This document shows positions 53,089 through 61,670 of a stretch of DNA of 64,000 nt, piece by piece (within the stretch, counting starts at the first letter, position 1; each line of letters starts with the position of its first letter). The notes below the pieces were generated by a model. That model had not been told where the DNA came from. It was given only the letters and a program-made list of their open reading frames with translations, and did no database searches. Source of the DNA: Streptomyces populi (lineage in GTDB: Bacteria > Actinomycetota > Actinomycetes > Streptomycetales > Streptomycetaceae). Position numbers and translations under genes: made by a program. The stretch lies in assembly GCF_002911015.1 (NCBI RefSeq), contig NZ_KZ626841.1, positions 1 to 64,000 on the forward strand, read 5' to 3'.

Positions 53089-54015
53089 ATGTCGGGACCG
53101 TCGGAAGGCACGCTGCGGGACAGGGTCGCGCTGGTGGCGGGCGCGACCCGCGGCGCGGGCCGCGGGATCGCCGTGGAACTCGGCGCGGCCGGCGCCACCG
53201 TCTACGTGACCGGCCGCAGCACCCGGGAACGGCGCTCGGAGTACGACCGCCCGGAGACCATCGAGGACACCGCCGATCTGGTCACCGCGGCGGGCGGACG
53301 GGGCATCGCGGTCCCCACCGACCACCTCGTCCCGGCCGAGGTGGAGTCGCTCGTCGCCCGGATCGCGGACGAACAGGGCCGTCTCGACATCCTGGTCAAC
53401 GACATCTGGGGCGCCGAGAAGCTCTTCGAATGGGACACCCCCCTGTGGGAGCACGACCTCGACAACGGACGCAGGATGCTCCGGCTCGCCGTCGAGACCC
53501 ACGCGATCACCAGCCACCACGCGCTGCCCCTGCTGCTGCGCCGGCCCGGCGGTCTGGTCGTCGAGATGACCGACGGCACCGCGGAGTACAACCGCGCCAC
53601 CTACCGGGTCTCCTTCTTCTACGACATCGCCAAGTCGTCCGTGCTGCGCATGGCGTTCGCCCTCGGCCACGAACTGGGCCCGCGCGGCGCCACCGCCGTG
53701 GCGCTCACCCCCGGATGGATGCGCTCGGAGATCATGCTCGAAGCCTTCGGCGTGACCGAGGAGAACTGGCACGACGCCGAGGAGGGCGAGCCGCACTTCG
53801 CCATCTCCGAGACGCCGTACTACGTGGGACGCGCGGTCGCCGCGCTGGCCGCCGATCCCGAACGCGCCCGCTGGAACGGGCAGTCCCTCTCCAGCGGGCA
53901 GCTCGCCCAGGTGTACGGCTTCACGGACCGCGACGGCAGCCGCCCGGACGCCTGGCGCTACATGGTCGAGGTGCAGGACAAGGGGAGACCGGCGGACGTG
54001 ACGGGGTACCGCTGA
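53089..54015 (+). CDS. SDR-family oxidoreductase
   Basis: A 308-residue short-chain dehydrogenase: VALVAGATRGAGRGIAVELG (nucleotide binding), NDIWGAEKLFEWDTP, and an active-site segment TYRVSFFYDIAKSS with Ser-Tyr-Lys spacing. GGAGG precedes the ATG. The long insertion around residue 110-125 and the C-terminal extension are usual for this uncharacterised actinobacterial group. Substrate unknown. Confidence 0.88.
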   Translation: MSGPSEGTLRDRVALVAGATRGAGRGIAVELGAAGATVYVTGRSTRERRSEYDRPETIEDTADLVTAAGGRGIAVPTDHLVPAEVESLVARIADEQGRLDILVNDIWGAEKLFEWDTPLWEHDLDNGRRMLRLAVETHAITSHHALPLLLRRPGGLVVEMTDGTAEYNRATYRVSFFYDIAKSSVLRMAFALGHELGPRGATAVALTPGWMRSEIMLEAFGVTEENWHDAEEGEPHFAISETPYYVGRAVAALAADPERARWNGQSLSSGQLAQVYGFTDRDGSRPDAWRYMVEVQDKGRPADVTGYR

Positions 54016-54102
54016 CCGGGGCGCGTCCGGGGCGCGTCCGGGGCGGCGGAGACGGGCGCGGGCGTCTGTCGCCGCGGCGATCATGGAGGTAACTTCCCTG
54101 CC

Positions 54103-54915
54103 ATGACTGCGATGAGGCGCTTCGAGGGACACGGGGTTCTGATCACGGGCGCGGCCCGCGGCATCGGGGCGGCGACCGCCCGCCGCCTGGCCGCGGAAGG
54201 CGCCCGGGTCCTCGTCACGGACGTGGACCTGGCCGAGGCCGAGAAGACCGCCGCCGCACTGCGCGAACTCGGCTCGCGGGCCGAGGCGTTCGGCTGCGAC
54301 GTGGGGCAACGGGCCCAGGTCGAGGCCGCCGTGGCGTACGCCGTGGACGCCTTCGGCTCGCTCGACGTCCTGGTCAACAACGCCTACCGGTGCACCCCCG
54401 ACGCACCGCTCTTCGAGGACGGGAGCGACGAGGACTGGGCCGCCGACCTGGACGTCACCCTGACCGGCGCCTACCGCTGCGCCCGCGCCGCGCTCCCGCA
54501 CCTGGTCGCCTCCGGCCGCGGGGCCATCGTCACCATCGGCTCCGTCAACGGCATCCAGGACTTCGGCAACCACGCCTACAGCGCGGCCAAGGCGGGGCTG
54601 ATGTCGCTCACCCGCACCCTCGCCGGCCACGCCGCCGCCCGGGGTGTGCGGGTCAACCTGGTGGCTCCGGGCACGATCCGCACCACGGCCTGGGAGGGCC
54701 GCGAGGACGACCTCGCCTCCGCGGCCCGGCTGCTGTATCCGCTCGGCCGGGTCGGCGAGCCGGAGGACATCGCGGCCGCCGTCGCCTTCCTCGCCTCCGG
54801 CGACGCCGCCTGGATCACCGGCACGACCCTGTGCGTCGACGGTGGCCTGCTGGGCGTCAACAAGCGGTTCCGCGAGGCCGTCGGGGGAGAGGGCGGGGAC
54901 GCGGACGGGAGCTGA
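54103..54915 (+). CDS. SDR-family oxidoreductase (classical)
   Basis: A 270-residue classical SDR with GHGVLITGAARGIGAATARRLA, VLVNNAYRC, ITIGSVNGIQ, the catalytic Tyr-Lys in NHAYSAAKAGLMSL, and PLGRVGEPEDIAAAVAFL. It probably oxidises a hydroxyl group or reduces a ketone with NAD(P). It follows the previous SDR by 87 bp and is followed by a VOC gene; whether they share a pathway is unclear. Confidence 0.9.
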   Translation: MTAMRRFEGHGVLITGAARGIGAATARRLAAEGARVLVTDVDLAEAEKTAAALRELGSRAEAFGCDVGQRAQVEAAVAYAVDAFGSLDVLVNNAYRCTPDAPLFEDGSDEDWAADLDVTLTGAYRCARAALPHLVASGRGAIVTIGSVNGIQDFGNHAYSAAKAGLMSLTRTLAGHAAARGVRVNLVAPGTIRTTAWEGREDDLASAARLLYPLGRVGEPEDIAAAVAFLASGDAAWITGTTLCVDGGLLGVNKRFREAVGGEGGDADGS

Positions 54916-54972
54916 GGCGGGCGACAGGTGTGGTGCCGGCCGGTCCGGAGCCCTTCCTGACAGGATGGCCGC

Positions 54973-55326
54973 ATGGAACGTGTGCTTGGAATCGGCGGAT
55001 ACTTCCTGCGCGCCGAAGACCCGGCGGCCCTGAGCGCCTGGTACCGCGACTGCCTGGGCCTGGACACCGACGAGAACGGCCTGTGGCGCCCGGAGGCCGG
55101 GCCGACGGTGTTCGCGGCCTTCGAGTCCGGGACCGGCTACTTCGGGTCTCCCGCCCAGCAGACCATGCTCGACTTCCGGGTCCGCGACCTGGACGCCATG
55201 CTCGCGCAACTGCGCGCCCGGGGAGCGGACGTGGCGGAGGAGACCCAGGACATGGACGGGGTCGGCCGGTTCGGCTGGGTCACCGACCCGGAGGGCAACC
55301 GGATCGAGCTCTGGCAGCCCGCCTGA
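54973..55326 (+). CDS. VOC/glyoxalase-family protein
   Basis: A 117-residue single-module glyoxalase/VOC protein: GIGGYFLRAEDPAALSAWYRDCLGL, then LDFRVRDLDAMLAQLRARG and a C-terminal GWVTDPEGNRIELWQP with the conserved Glu. Members include glyoxalases, dioxygenases and drug-binding proteins. Metal ligands are only partly conserved, so a binding role is possible. Confidence 0.88.
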   Translation: MERVLGIGGYFLRAEDPAALSAWYRDCLGLDTDENGLWRPEAGPTVFAAFESGTGYFGSPAQQTMLDFRVRDLDAMLAQLRARGADVAEETQDMDGVGRFGWVTDPEGNRIELWQPA

Positions 55327-55329
55327 CAC

Positions 55330-55371
55330 GAGGACGGGCCGGGGCCGGCCGCGCGGGTCCGTCCCGTCCTC
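55330..55371. terminator. hairpin between convergent genes
   Basis: GAGGACGGG (55330-55338) pairs with CCCGTCCTC (55363-55371); the 24-nt loop can form a second GGCC-rich hairpin. Likely bidirectional terminator. Confidence 0.6.
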
Positions 55372-55383
55372 CGGCGCGGACCG

Positions 55384-56784
55384 TCACAGGCGCGGCTCCG
55401 CGCAGTGCCGCTCGACGGCCGCGAACACCCGGTCCGTGTCCGCCTCGGACGTACGCCAGTTGCTGAACGCGGCGCGCAGCCCGTGCGTGCCGTCGTAGCA
55501 CGTCGGGGTCACGAAGGCCTCGCCCGAGGCGGCGACGGCGTCGGCCAGCGCCTGGACCCGCCGCTCCGTGGGGTCGTCGGCGAGGGTGAAGCACACGACG
55601 TTCAGCCGCACCGGCGCGAGCAGCCGCAGCCCGGGAGCGCGGGCGATCCGCTCGCCCAGCCGCCGGGCGAGCGCGACGTTCCGCTCGACGATCTCGCGGT
55701 GCCCCTCGCGCCCGTAGGCCGCCAGCGAGAACCAGGCCGGGAGCGCGCGCAGCCGACGCGAGTTCTCCGGCGTCAGGTGCAGGAAGTCGGGGTCGCCGCC
55801 GGGAAGTCCGAGATAGGGCGAGGCGTTGTGGAAGACGCGGACCTGGAGGTCCTGGCGGCGGGTGAACTGGACGGCCGCGTCGTAGGGGACGTTGAGCCAC
55901 TTGTGCAGGTCGACACAGACGGAGTCGGCCTCGTCCAGACCGGCCACCAGCGAGGAGTACTCGGGTGACAGCGCGGCGAACCCGCCGAAGGCCGCGTCGA
56001 CGTGCAGCCAGAAGTCATGGCGCTCCCTGAGCGCGGCGACGGCCCGCAGATCGTCGAAGTCGACGGTGTTCACGGTCCCGGCGTTCGCCACGACGACGGC
56101 CGGACGCCCGTCCAGCGCCCCGAGCGCGGCGTCGAGGCGCTCGACGTCCACGGCCTCGCGATTGCCGGGCAGCACCGGCACCCTGCGCAGACTGCCGCGC
56201 CCGAGACCGAGCACGGACAGAGCCTTGGTCACGCTGGAGTGGGGGCTGCCCGACAGCACGTCCACCGGGCCCAGCGCGCCCACGCCGTCGTCCGTCACCG
56301 ACACGCCCCGGCGCTCGCCGAGCCACTCCCGCGCGACGGCGAGCCCGACCGTGTTCGAGACCGTCGCGCCGCTCACGAACGCCCCGTGGTGCTCCTCGCC
56401 CAGCCCGAACAGCTCACGCAGCCAGCCCAGCGTCTCGTGCTCCAGCGCGCTCGCGAAGGAACCGGCGGCGCCCGAGACGTTCTGGTCGTAGGCGCTGGTC
56501 AGCCAGTCCCCGGTGAGTGAAGCGGGTGTCGCGCCCCCGGTGACGAATCCGAGGTAGCGCGGGCCCGCGGAGCCGGAGAACCCGGGGGCCCAGCGGTCGG
56601 CGAACCGGGCCAGGGCGCCCTCGGCGCCGGCACCCCCGTCCGGAAGCGGATCGGGGGCGGGTGTCTTGCCGAGCCGGGCCACGGGACGGCTGTCGAGGCC
56701 GCTCACCTCCTGGACGGCGAAGTCCCGGGCGGCCTGGAGGAGTTCGGGAAGACGGTCGAGGTCGGCGGAGAGAACGGGGTCCAT
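55384..56784 (-). CDS. PLP-dependent group II amino acid decarboxylase-like enzyme
   Basis: A 466-residue fold-type I PLP enzyme: SASVSGATVSNTVGLAVAR-like region (GAFVSGATVSNTVGLAVAR), HVDAAFGG with the PLP-binding Asp263, and the Schiff-base Lys295 in VCVDLHKWLNVPYD. This matches the aromatic-L-amino-acid/glutamate/diaminobutyrate decarboxylase family. The exact amino acid is unknown. ATG start at MDPVLSADLD. It is a single-gene unit, convergent with the VOC gene. Confidence 0.9.
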   Translation of the reverse strand: MDPVLSADLDRLPELLQAARDFAVQEVSGLDSRPVARLGKTPAPDPLPDGGAGAEGALARFADRWAPGFSGSAGPRYLGFVTGGATPASLTGDWLTSAYDQNVSGAAGSFASALEHETLGWLRELFGLGEEHHGAFVSGATVSNTVGLAVAREWLGERRGVSVTDDGVGALGPVDVLSGSPHSSVTKALSVLGLGRGSLRRVPVLPGNREAVDVERLDAALGALDGRPAVVVANAGTVNTVDFDDLRAVAALRERHDFWLHVDAAFGGFAALSPEYSSLVAGLDEADSVCVDLHKWLNVPYDAAVQFTRRQDLQVRVFHNASPYLGLPGGDPDFLHLTPENSRRLRALPAWFSLAAYGREGHREIVERNVALARRLGERIARAPGLRLLAPVRLNVVCFTLADDPTERRVQALADAVAASGEAFVTPTCYDGTHGLRAAFSNWRTSEADTDRVFAAVERHCAEPRL

Positions 56785-57010
56785 GACGGCAGCCTAGAAG
56801 GAACGCCCGTCGGACGAGCGGTCCACTTCGGGGAAACCGGACTGGTACGGAGCCGCCCCCACCGAGCCCACCGCGCCCGGCGGGTGCGAGGCGATGGCGT
56901 GCCTGCGGGCACCGGACCCGTCGCGGCGAGGAATGTCACTGTTTCGTCCCTGTCTGCCCGGGCGTACAACGCAATACCCTCAAGGGCTGTCTACGCAGGC
57001 AGAGGAAACG

Positions 57011-57730
57011 ATGGACACGACAGGAAGGCCCGTCATGGGGGACATTCGAAGGCGAGGAGCTGTAGCGCTCGGACTCACCGGCCTGGTGGCACCGCTCACC
57101 CTCGCACTGGGCTCGACGCCCGCGCAGGCCGCGAGCTGCACGACGGCCACCGGCCCGAACCAGAAGCAGGTGGAGAAGTTCCTCGGGCGGCCCGTCGACG
57201 GCCGGCAGTCCGCCGCCGACTGCAAGGCGATCCAGGCCTTCCAGACCAAGCACGGCATCACCCCGAACATCGGGTACGCGGGGCCCGTCACCTGGGGCGT
57301 GATGGACCTCATGAACAAGCAGAAGGCGGTGGGGAGCAACCCCAACCGGGACGGCAAGTGCCCGGTGAACAAGGGCCGCATCGCCTGCGTCAACCTCACG
57401 CTCCAGCTCAGCTGGATCCAGGACGGCAGCCGGCTGGTCTACGGGCCCGTCCCGGTCCGCACGGGCAGGAACGGCTACGAGACCCGTACCGGCCTGAAGA
57501 AGATCTACTGGCGTGACATCGACCACGTCTCGACGATCTACAACGTCGCCATGCCGTACAGCCAGTTCTTCGACGGTGGTCAGGCCTTCCACTCGGTGGG
57601 CCTCAGCATGTGGAACCCGCCCGGCTCGCACGGCTGCGTCAACATGACCCCGGCCACGGCCAAGAAGTACTGGTCGCTGCTCAAGAACGGCGACGACGTC
57701 TACGTGTACGGACGCAAGCCCGGCACGTGA
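57011..57730 (+). CDS. secreted L,D-transpeptidase with peptidoglycan-binding domain
   Basis: A 239-residue exported protein. Signal with IRRRGAVALGLTGLVAPLTL (possible Tat-like twin arginine, otherwise Sec). A PG-binding-1 domain (about residues 48-100; QKQVEKFLGRPVDGRQ) is followed by the YkuD catalytic domain (about 120-235) with His194 (FHSVGLSMW) and Ser206-His207-Gly208-Cys209 (GSHGCVNMT). It should make 3-3 cross-links in peptidoglycan or process lipid-linked partners. GAGGAAACG precedes the ATG at MDTTGRPV. Confidence 0.9.
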   Translation: MDTTGRPVMGDIRRRGAVALGLTGLVAPLTLALGSTPAQAASCTTATGPNQKQVEKFLGRPVDGRQSAADCKAIQAFQTKHGITPNIGYAGPVTWGVMDLMNKQKAVGSNPNRDGKCPVNKGRIACVNLTLQLSWIQDGSRLVYGPVPVRTGRNGYETRTGLKKIYWRDIDHVSTIYNVAMPYSQFFDGGQAFHSVGLSMWNPPGSHGCVNMTPATAKKYWSLLKNGDDVYVYGRKPGT

Positions 57731-57817
57731 TCGAGTGACGAGCTTCACGGTCCGTTATGTCGCTCGGTGGGGCTTTGCTCACATCATCTTCACGTCAAGG
57801 GCCGTATGCTTCACGAC

Positions 57818-57997
57818 ATGAGCACCACTCTTGACAACGACACTCAGCGATCCGCTGCCGAAGTCAACGAGGAGATCCGGGCTCTCTGGTTCCGGGCAGG
57901 TGGGTCGCTGAACATGGACGAGCGGCGCGAGTACCAGCGCCTCGTCCTCGAGTGGGCGAAGGTCGCCCCGTCGTCCTCAACGACCCGGGCCGCCTGA
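57818..57997 (+). CDS. small hypothetical protein
   Basis: A 59-residue soluble protein with a helical core EVNEEIRALWFRAGGSLNMD and ERREYQRLVLEWAKVA. No Cys and no membrane segment. TATGCT ends seven nt before the ATG and there is no Shine-Dalgarno, suggesting a leaderless message. Short conserved proteins of this kind are common in Streptomyces; function unknown. Confidence 0.6.
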   Translation: MSTTLDNDTQRSAAEVNEEIRALWFRAGGSLNMDERREYQRLVLEWAKVAPSSSTTRAA

Positions 57998-58130
57998 CCT
58001 TCCGCGTCCGGCAGGGCTCCCCGATCCAGGGGAGCCCCCGCCTCGGACCTCGGCACCGGATCTCCGGCGCCCCGGAGCCGGCTCCGTTCACCCGGACCCG
58101 ACTCCGAACCGCCATCCATGACCACGAACG

Positions 58131-58164
58131 GCCGGGTCCCCGCTCCATGGAGCGGGGACCCGGC
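58131..58164. terminator. 34-bp perfect palindrome between convergent genes
   Basis: 17-bp arms with no loop: GCCGGGTCCCCGCTCCA at 58131-58147 and its complement at 58148-58164. It can form a strong hairpin in either transcript and is likely a bidirectional terminator for the small gene and the protease. Confidence 0.7.
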
Positions 58165-58216
58165 TTCGAACCGCTCGGCCGCGCTCCGTGAGCCCGGTAC
58201 CGGCCTCGCGGAGCGC

Positions 58217-59614
58217 TCAGCCCCAACTCTGTGAGTACTGCCGCCGGTAGGCGTTGCGGTCCTGCTCGGTACGGATGAACCGGGTCGCCACGAACGCGAT
58301 GACGCTTCCTCCCATGATGAGCAGACCAGGGCCGACATTGCCCGGGTCGGTGAGCGCGGAGACGAACGTCTGGGCCGCCCCGCTCTCACCCCCCACCGCC
58401 TCCACCGCGCCCGGAGCCGCCGACCCCGGCGCGCCTCCCTGCGAGGCCATCGCCGAAGCCGCCGCCGAGGGGGCCTGGGACGACTGGGCCGCACCGCCGG
58501 CGGAACCCTGCGCGGGCTGACCCGCGAGCGTCACCCCCAGCGCCGTCAGCGCCTTCGTGACGGGCTGGAAGAACGTCGTACCGCCGCTCTTGCAGTCGCC
58601 GTTGCCGCCCGAGGTCACCCCCAGCGCGATGCCCTCGGAGAACAACGGGCCGCCGCTGTCGCCCGGTTCGGCGCACACCGTGGTCTCGACCAGCCCGGTG
58701 ACCGTTCCCTCCGGGTAGTTGACCGTCGCGTTGAGCGCGGTCACCTGGCCGTCGTGGAGACCGCTGGTGCTGCCGCTGCGGAACACCCGCTGGCCCACGG
58801 TCGGATCGGCGACGCCGGTGATCCGTACGCCGTTGCCGCCGCCGATGGAGACGACGTTGGTCCCGGCCCCGGCCTGCTGCGCGCTGTCGTACTGGATGAG
58901 CGAGAAGTCGCTGCCGGGGAACGCCGTGGTGATGGTGCGGCCCACCTGCTGCCGGCCCGTGTTGTCGGAGAACCAGACCGATCCGGCGGGGCCGCAGTGT
59001 CCGGCCGTGAGGATGAACGCGCCCTGTGCGTTGGTCACGTTGAACCCGGCCGAGCAGCGTCCGCCGGTCGAGAAGATCGCCTGTGCGCCGTTCACCCGCG
59101 TGGTGAACGTGCCCTGGGTCCGCTGCATCCGGACCGAGTCGCCGATGCCGTCGGCCAGCTTCGTCATGCGCTTCCAGTCGGTGGCCGAGACCGTGCTGTC
59201 GGCCTGCACCACCACCTCGTTGTTCCGGTAGTCCACCGCCCACGCCGTACCCGGCACCCGGGGCGCCGAACTCAGCTCCTGGGTGGCTGATTTGAGGTCC
59301 TGCATGCTGTGTGTGACGACCTTCGGGCGGGCACCCGCCCGCTTCACCGCGTCCGCCGCGTCCGCGTCGGTGACCGCGACGACGGGACGTCCGTCGGCGG
59401 CTATCCAGTTGCCGGCCGTCCGTGAGGCACCCAGTCGGGACACCAGTCCGGCGCCCGTGTCCGCCGCGGCCTGGGCCGAACTCGCCGTGGCGCGCGACGC
59501 GTCGGACGGTTCGCTCGCCATGGCGCGCGTCACCATGAACCCTCCGCAGAGCAGCCCGCCGACGGCCGCGAGACGCGCCCCTCGTCGGACGATCCGTCGT
59601 CGTGCGTGCCTCAT
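58217..59614 (-). CDS. membrane-anchored streptogrisin-type S1 protease
   Basis: A 465-residue protease. N-terminal signal (ARLAAVGGLLCGGFMVT), propeptide to about residue 175, and a chymotrypsin-fold domain with His206 (TAGHC), Asp236 (GSDFSL) and Ser320 (GDSGG). After an Ala/Ser/Gly-rich linker (about 370-420) there is a membrane helix (GPGLLIMGGSVIAFVATRFI, about 429-448) and a short basic cytoplasmic tail. So the protease faces outside and stays anchored, unlike the related enzyme at 25696-27066. The catalytic domains of the two share long identical stretches, e.g. ALNATVNYPEGTVTGL/LNATVNYPEGTVTGL. Confidence 0.9.
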   Translation of the reverse strand: MRHARRRIVRRGARLAAVGGLLCGGFMVTRAMASEPSDASRATASSAQAAADTGAGLVSRLGASRTAGNWIAADGRPVVAVTDADAADAVKRAGARPKVVTHSMQDLKSATQELSSAPRVPGTAWAVDYRNNEVVVQADSTVSATDWKRMTKLADGIGDSVRMQRTQGTFTTRVNGAQAIFSTGGRCSAGFNVTNAQGAFILTAGHCGPAGSVWFSDNTGRQQVGRTITTAFPGSDFSLIQYDSAQQAGAGTNVVSIGGGNGVRITGVADPTVGQRVFRSGSTSGLHDGQVTALNATVNYPEGTVTGLVETTVCAEPGDSGGPLFSEGIALGVTSGGNGDCKSGGTTFFQPVTKALTALGVTLAGQPAQGSAGGAAQSSQAPSAAASAMASQGGAPGSAAPGAVEAVGGESGAAQTFVSALTDPGNVGPGLLIMGGSVIAFVATRFIRTEQDRNAYRRQYSQSWG

Positions 59615-59860
59615 TGCATGGGCTCCCGAAGCCGTACGGAGCGGCGTGTCCGCCGCGGAAGGCCCCGGTCGGGGGCCCTCCCCTCATACGTGTGCTCCGG
59701 CCCGCGCGTTCACCGCCGGTCACGGCTCTCGCGAAGGTGGCCGGTTCGTGCCGGGAGCGGCCGGGACGATCAGCGCATACGTGTGCCGATGCCGCCTCCC
59801 GGCCGCGGCTCCGACGCCGGCGAAGGAGCGGCGCGTCCTGATTCCGCCGGGCAGGGGCCG

Positions 59861-59892
59861 GAGCCGCTCAGGGTCTGAGCCGCTCAGGGTGT
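59861..59892. repeat. 16-bp tandem duplication at a TetR gene stop
   Basis: GAGCCGCTCAGGGT(C/G)T at 59861-59876 and 59877-59892; the stop codon of the TetR gene lies in the second copy. Confidence 0.8.
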
Positions 59893-60468
59893 GAGCAGCG
59901 CGGCCATCACGGCCGCCACGTACGCGGGGTCGGCCCGTACCGAACCCGGGACGGCGTGGGCCAGTTGGGCGTGGCCCACGTAACTGGTGTAGGCGAGGAC
60001 GCCGCGCCGCCGGGCCTCGGGCGGCGGGAAGCCGAGCAGTTCGAAGAGGTGGGCGAGGTAGCCGATCCGGCGCTCGGTGACGCGGGCGAGCGCCGCCGCG
60101 ACCCCGGGGTGGTCGGCGGCGGCGAACAGCCGTACCTCCAGGGGGTCCTCGGTGGCCGAGGCGGTCGCGCCGCGCAGGAGCGCGCCGAGCCGGGCCGCGG
60201 GGTCGGGCTCGGTGGCCTCCATGGCCTGGATGATCCGTTCGGTGGACAGCTCCTCCCAGCGGGCGAGGGCCGCCGCGACGAGCGCGTCCCGGTTGGCGAA
60301 GTGCCAGTAGAAGCTGCCCTTGGTGGTGCCCAGGCGGACCGCGAGCGGTTCCACGGAGATCCCGGCGAGACCGCGCTCGGCGAGCGCGGCCAGGGCCGCG
60401 TCCGCCCAGTCGTCGGCGGTGAGGCGCTTGCGGGCTGGCCGCTTCGGGCGGGCCGACTGCTCGTGCAT
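59884..60468 (-). CDS. TetR-family transcriptional regulator
   Basis: A 194-residue regulator: HTH segment (RLTADDWADAALAALAERGLA, ISVEPLAVRLGTTKGSFYWHFANRDALVAA) then a helical ligand domain. The ATG at MHEQSAR is chosen; frames upstream are in the operator region. It is divergent from an SRPBCC/DUF2867-like gene with 53 bp between, filled by two operator-like repeats. It very likely represses itself and that gene. Confidence 0.9.
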   Translation of the reverse strand: MHEQSARPKRPARKRLTADDWADAALAALAERGLAGISVEPLAVRLGTTKGSFYWHFANRDALVAAALARWEELSTERIIQAMEATEPDPAARLGALLRGATASATEDPLEVRLFAAADHPGVAAALARVTERRIGYLAHLFELLGFPPPEARRRGVLAYTSYVGHAQLAHAVPGSVRADPAYVAAVMAALLTP

Positions 60469-60472
60469 GTTT

Positions 60473-60510
60473 CCATACGCTACCGTATGGTCGAACATAC
60501 GCTCCCGTAC
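60473..60510. promoter_or_regulatory. TetR operator pair in the divergent intergenic region
   Basis: CCATACG-CTAC-CGTATGG at 60473-60490 is a perfect repeat; CATACG-CTCC-CGTACG at 60495-60510 is a second, imperfect copy, with centres about 21 bp (two helical turns) apart. They fill the space between the TetR gene and its divergent neighbour. Confidence 0.7.
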
Positions 60511-60521
60511 GGAGGTGCGGT

Positions 60522-61436
60522 ATGCGCGGCACGCGCACGCTACGCAACGTTCACGAGCGGATCGTCCAGGCCCCGGCCGAGACCGTCGGCGCACTGGTCG
60601 ACCGGCTCGCCACACCGGACGACGCCCTGTTCCCCACCCCGGTCTGGCCCGGGATGGTTCTCGACCGTCCCCTCGCCGTGGGCGCCGACGGGGGCCACGG
60701 CAGGATCCGCTACCGGGTCACCGCCTACGAGCCCGGACGGTCCGTCCGCTTCGACACGACCGGCGACGGCCTCGGCGCCGGCTGGCACCGGTTCGACGTC
60801 GAACCCCTCGGCCCCGGCCGCTGCCGGATCTCCCACGTCCTCGAAGTGACCCTGAGCGCGGGCAGGTTCGCCTTCTTCAAGCTGGCGATCGAGCCGGTGC
60901 ACGACACGATGGTCGAGGAGATCTTCGACAACGCCGAGCGTGCCGTCCTCGGCTCCCTGCCGCACCCGCCGGCCCGTCGGCCGCGGCGTGCCCTGCTGGT
61001 CAACCGGCTCCTGTGGGTCCGGCCGACCGGGGTGCCGGTCCCGGCGGACGCCCGGCTGCTCCACGCCGCCTTCGAGCGGCCCGACTTCACCGACGCCTGG
61101 CGCATACCGCTCGCCCCGGGCATGCCCCGCGATCCACGGGCCTGGCGGCACCTCCTGCCCTTCACCGAGCGGGGTGCCGAGGGCGACGAGCTGATGCTCG
61201 GCGAGGACGCGTCCCACCTGGACTTCCGCGCCTCGGTCCTGGTCGACGACGACTCCGTGACGCTGGCCACCGCCGTACGGCTGCACAGCCCCTACGGTCG
61301 GCTCTACTTCGCGGTGGCGAGCCGCGTCCACCCGTACCTGGCCCGCCGCTCGCTCCGCCGGGCCCACCGCCGCGTCGCGTTCGCGGTCCGTCCCGCCGGG
61401 GAACGGAACGCGCGGGCCGCCGCCCAGGACTCCTGA
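60522..61436 (+). CDS. SRPBCC-like domain fused to a DUF2867-like domain
   Basis: A 304-residue protein. The first about 140 residues look like a polyketide-cyclase/SRPBCC fold (IVQAPAETVGALVDRLATPDD, RYRVTAYEPGRSVRFDTTGDG). The second half starts PADARLLHAAFERPDFTDAWRI and resembles the DUF2867 family, itself SRPBCC-like (FRASVLVDDDSVTLATAVRLHSPYGRLYFAVASRVH). GGAGG precedes the ATG. Probably binds or transforms a small hydrophobic molecule that is also the TetR ligand; this is inference. Confidence 0.75.
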   Translation: MRGTRTLRNVHERIVQAPAETVGALVDRLATPDDALFPTPVWPGMVLDRPLAVGADGGHGRIRYRVTAYEPGRSVRFDTTGDGLGAGWHRFDVEPLGPGRCRISHVLEVTLSAGRFAFFKLAIEPVHDTMVEEIFDNAERAVLGSLPHPPARRPRRALLVNRLLWVRPTGVPVPADARLLHAAFERPDFTDAWRIPLAPGMPRDPRAWRHLLPFTERGAEGDELMLGEDASHLDFRASVLVDDDSVTLATAVRLHSPYGRLYFAVASRVHPYLARRSLRRAHRRVAFAVRPAGERNARAAAQDS

Positions 61437-61476
61437 AGACCGCACCCGGCACCCGGCACTCCGCGCGCAAGCGCCG

Positions 61477-61524
61477 CCCCGACCGGCGGCGACGCACGTC
61501 AGCGCGGCCCCGACCGGCGGCGAC
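61477..61524. repeat. 17-bp direct repeat
   Basis: CCCCGACCGGCGGCGAC occurs at 61477-61493 and again at 61508-61524, in non-coding DNA after the SRPBCC gene. Confidence 0.85.
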
Positions 61525-61670
61525 CACTGATCGGCCGTCGCGACACCTCGTCCGCCGGACCTGCGCGTTCGCCGCGGGCCGAGGGACGATCTCGCCATGA
61601 CGGGCGGGCTCCGGACGCGCCGTGCCGTACCGGGCCGGCACGGTGGCGAACAGTTCTGCGGCCCGGGTGC

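Noticed and set aside
58131..58164. Attachment site or insertion-sequence end
   Set aside because: No integrase or transposase nearby, and only one copy seen; terminator explains it.
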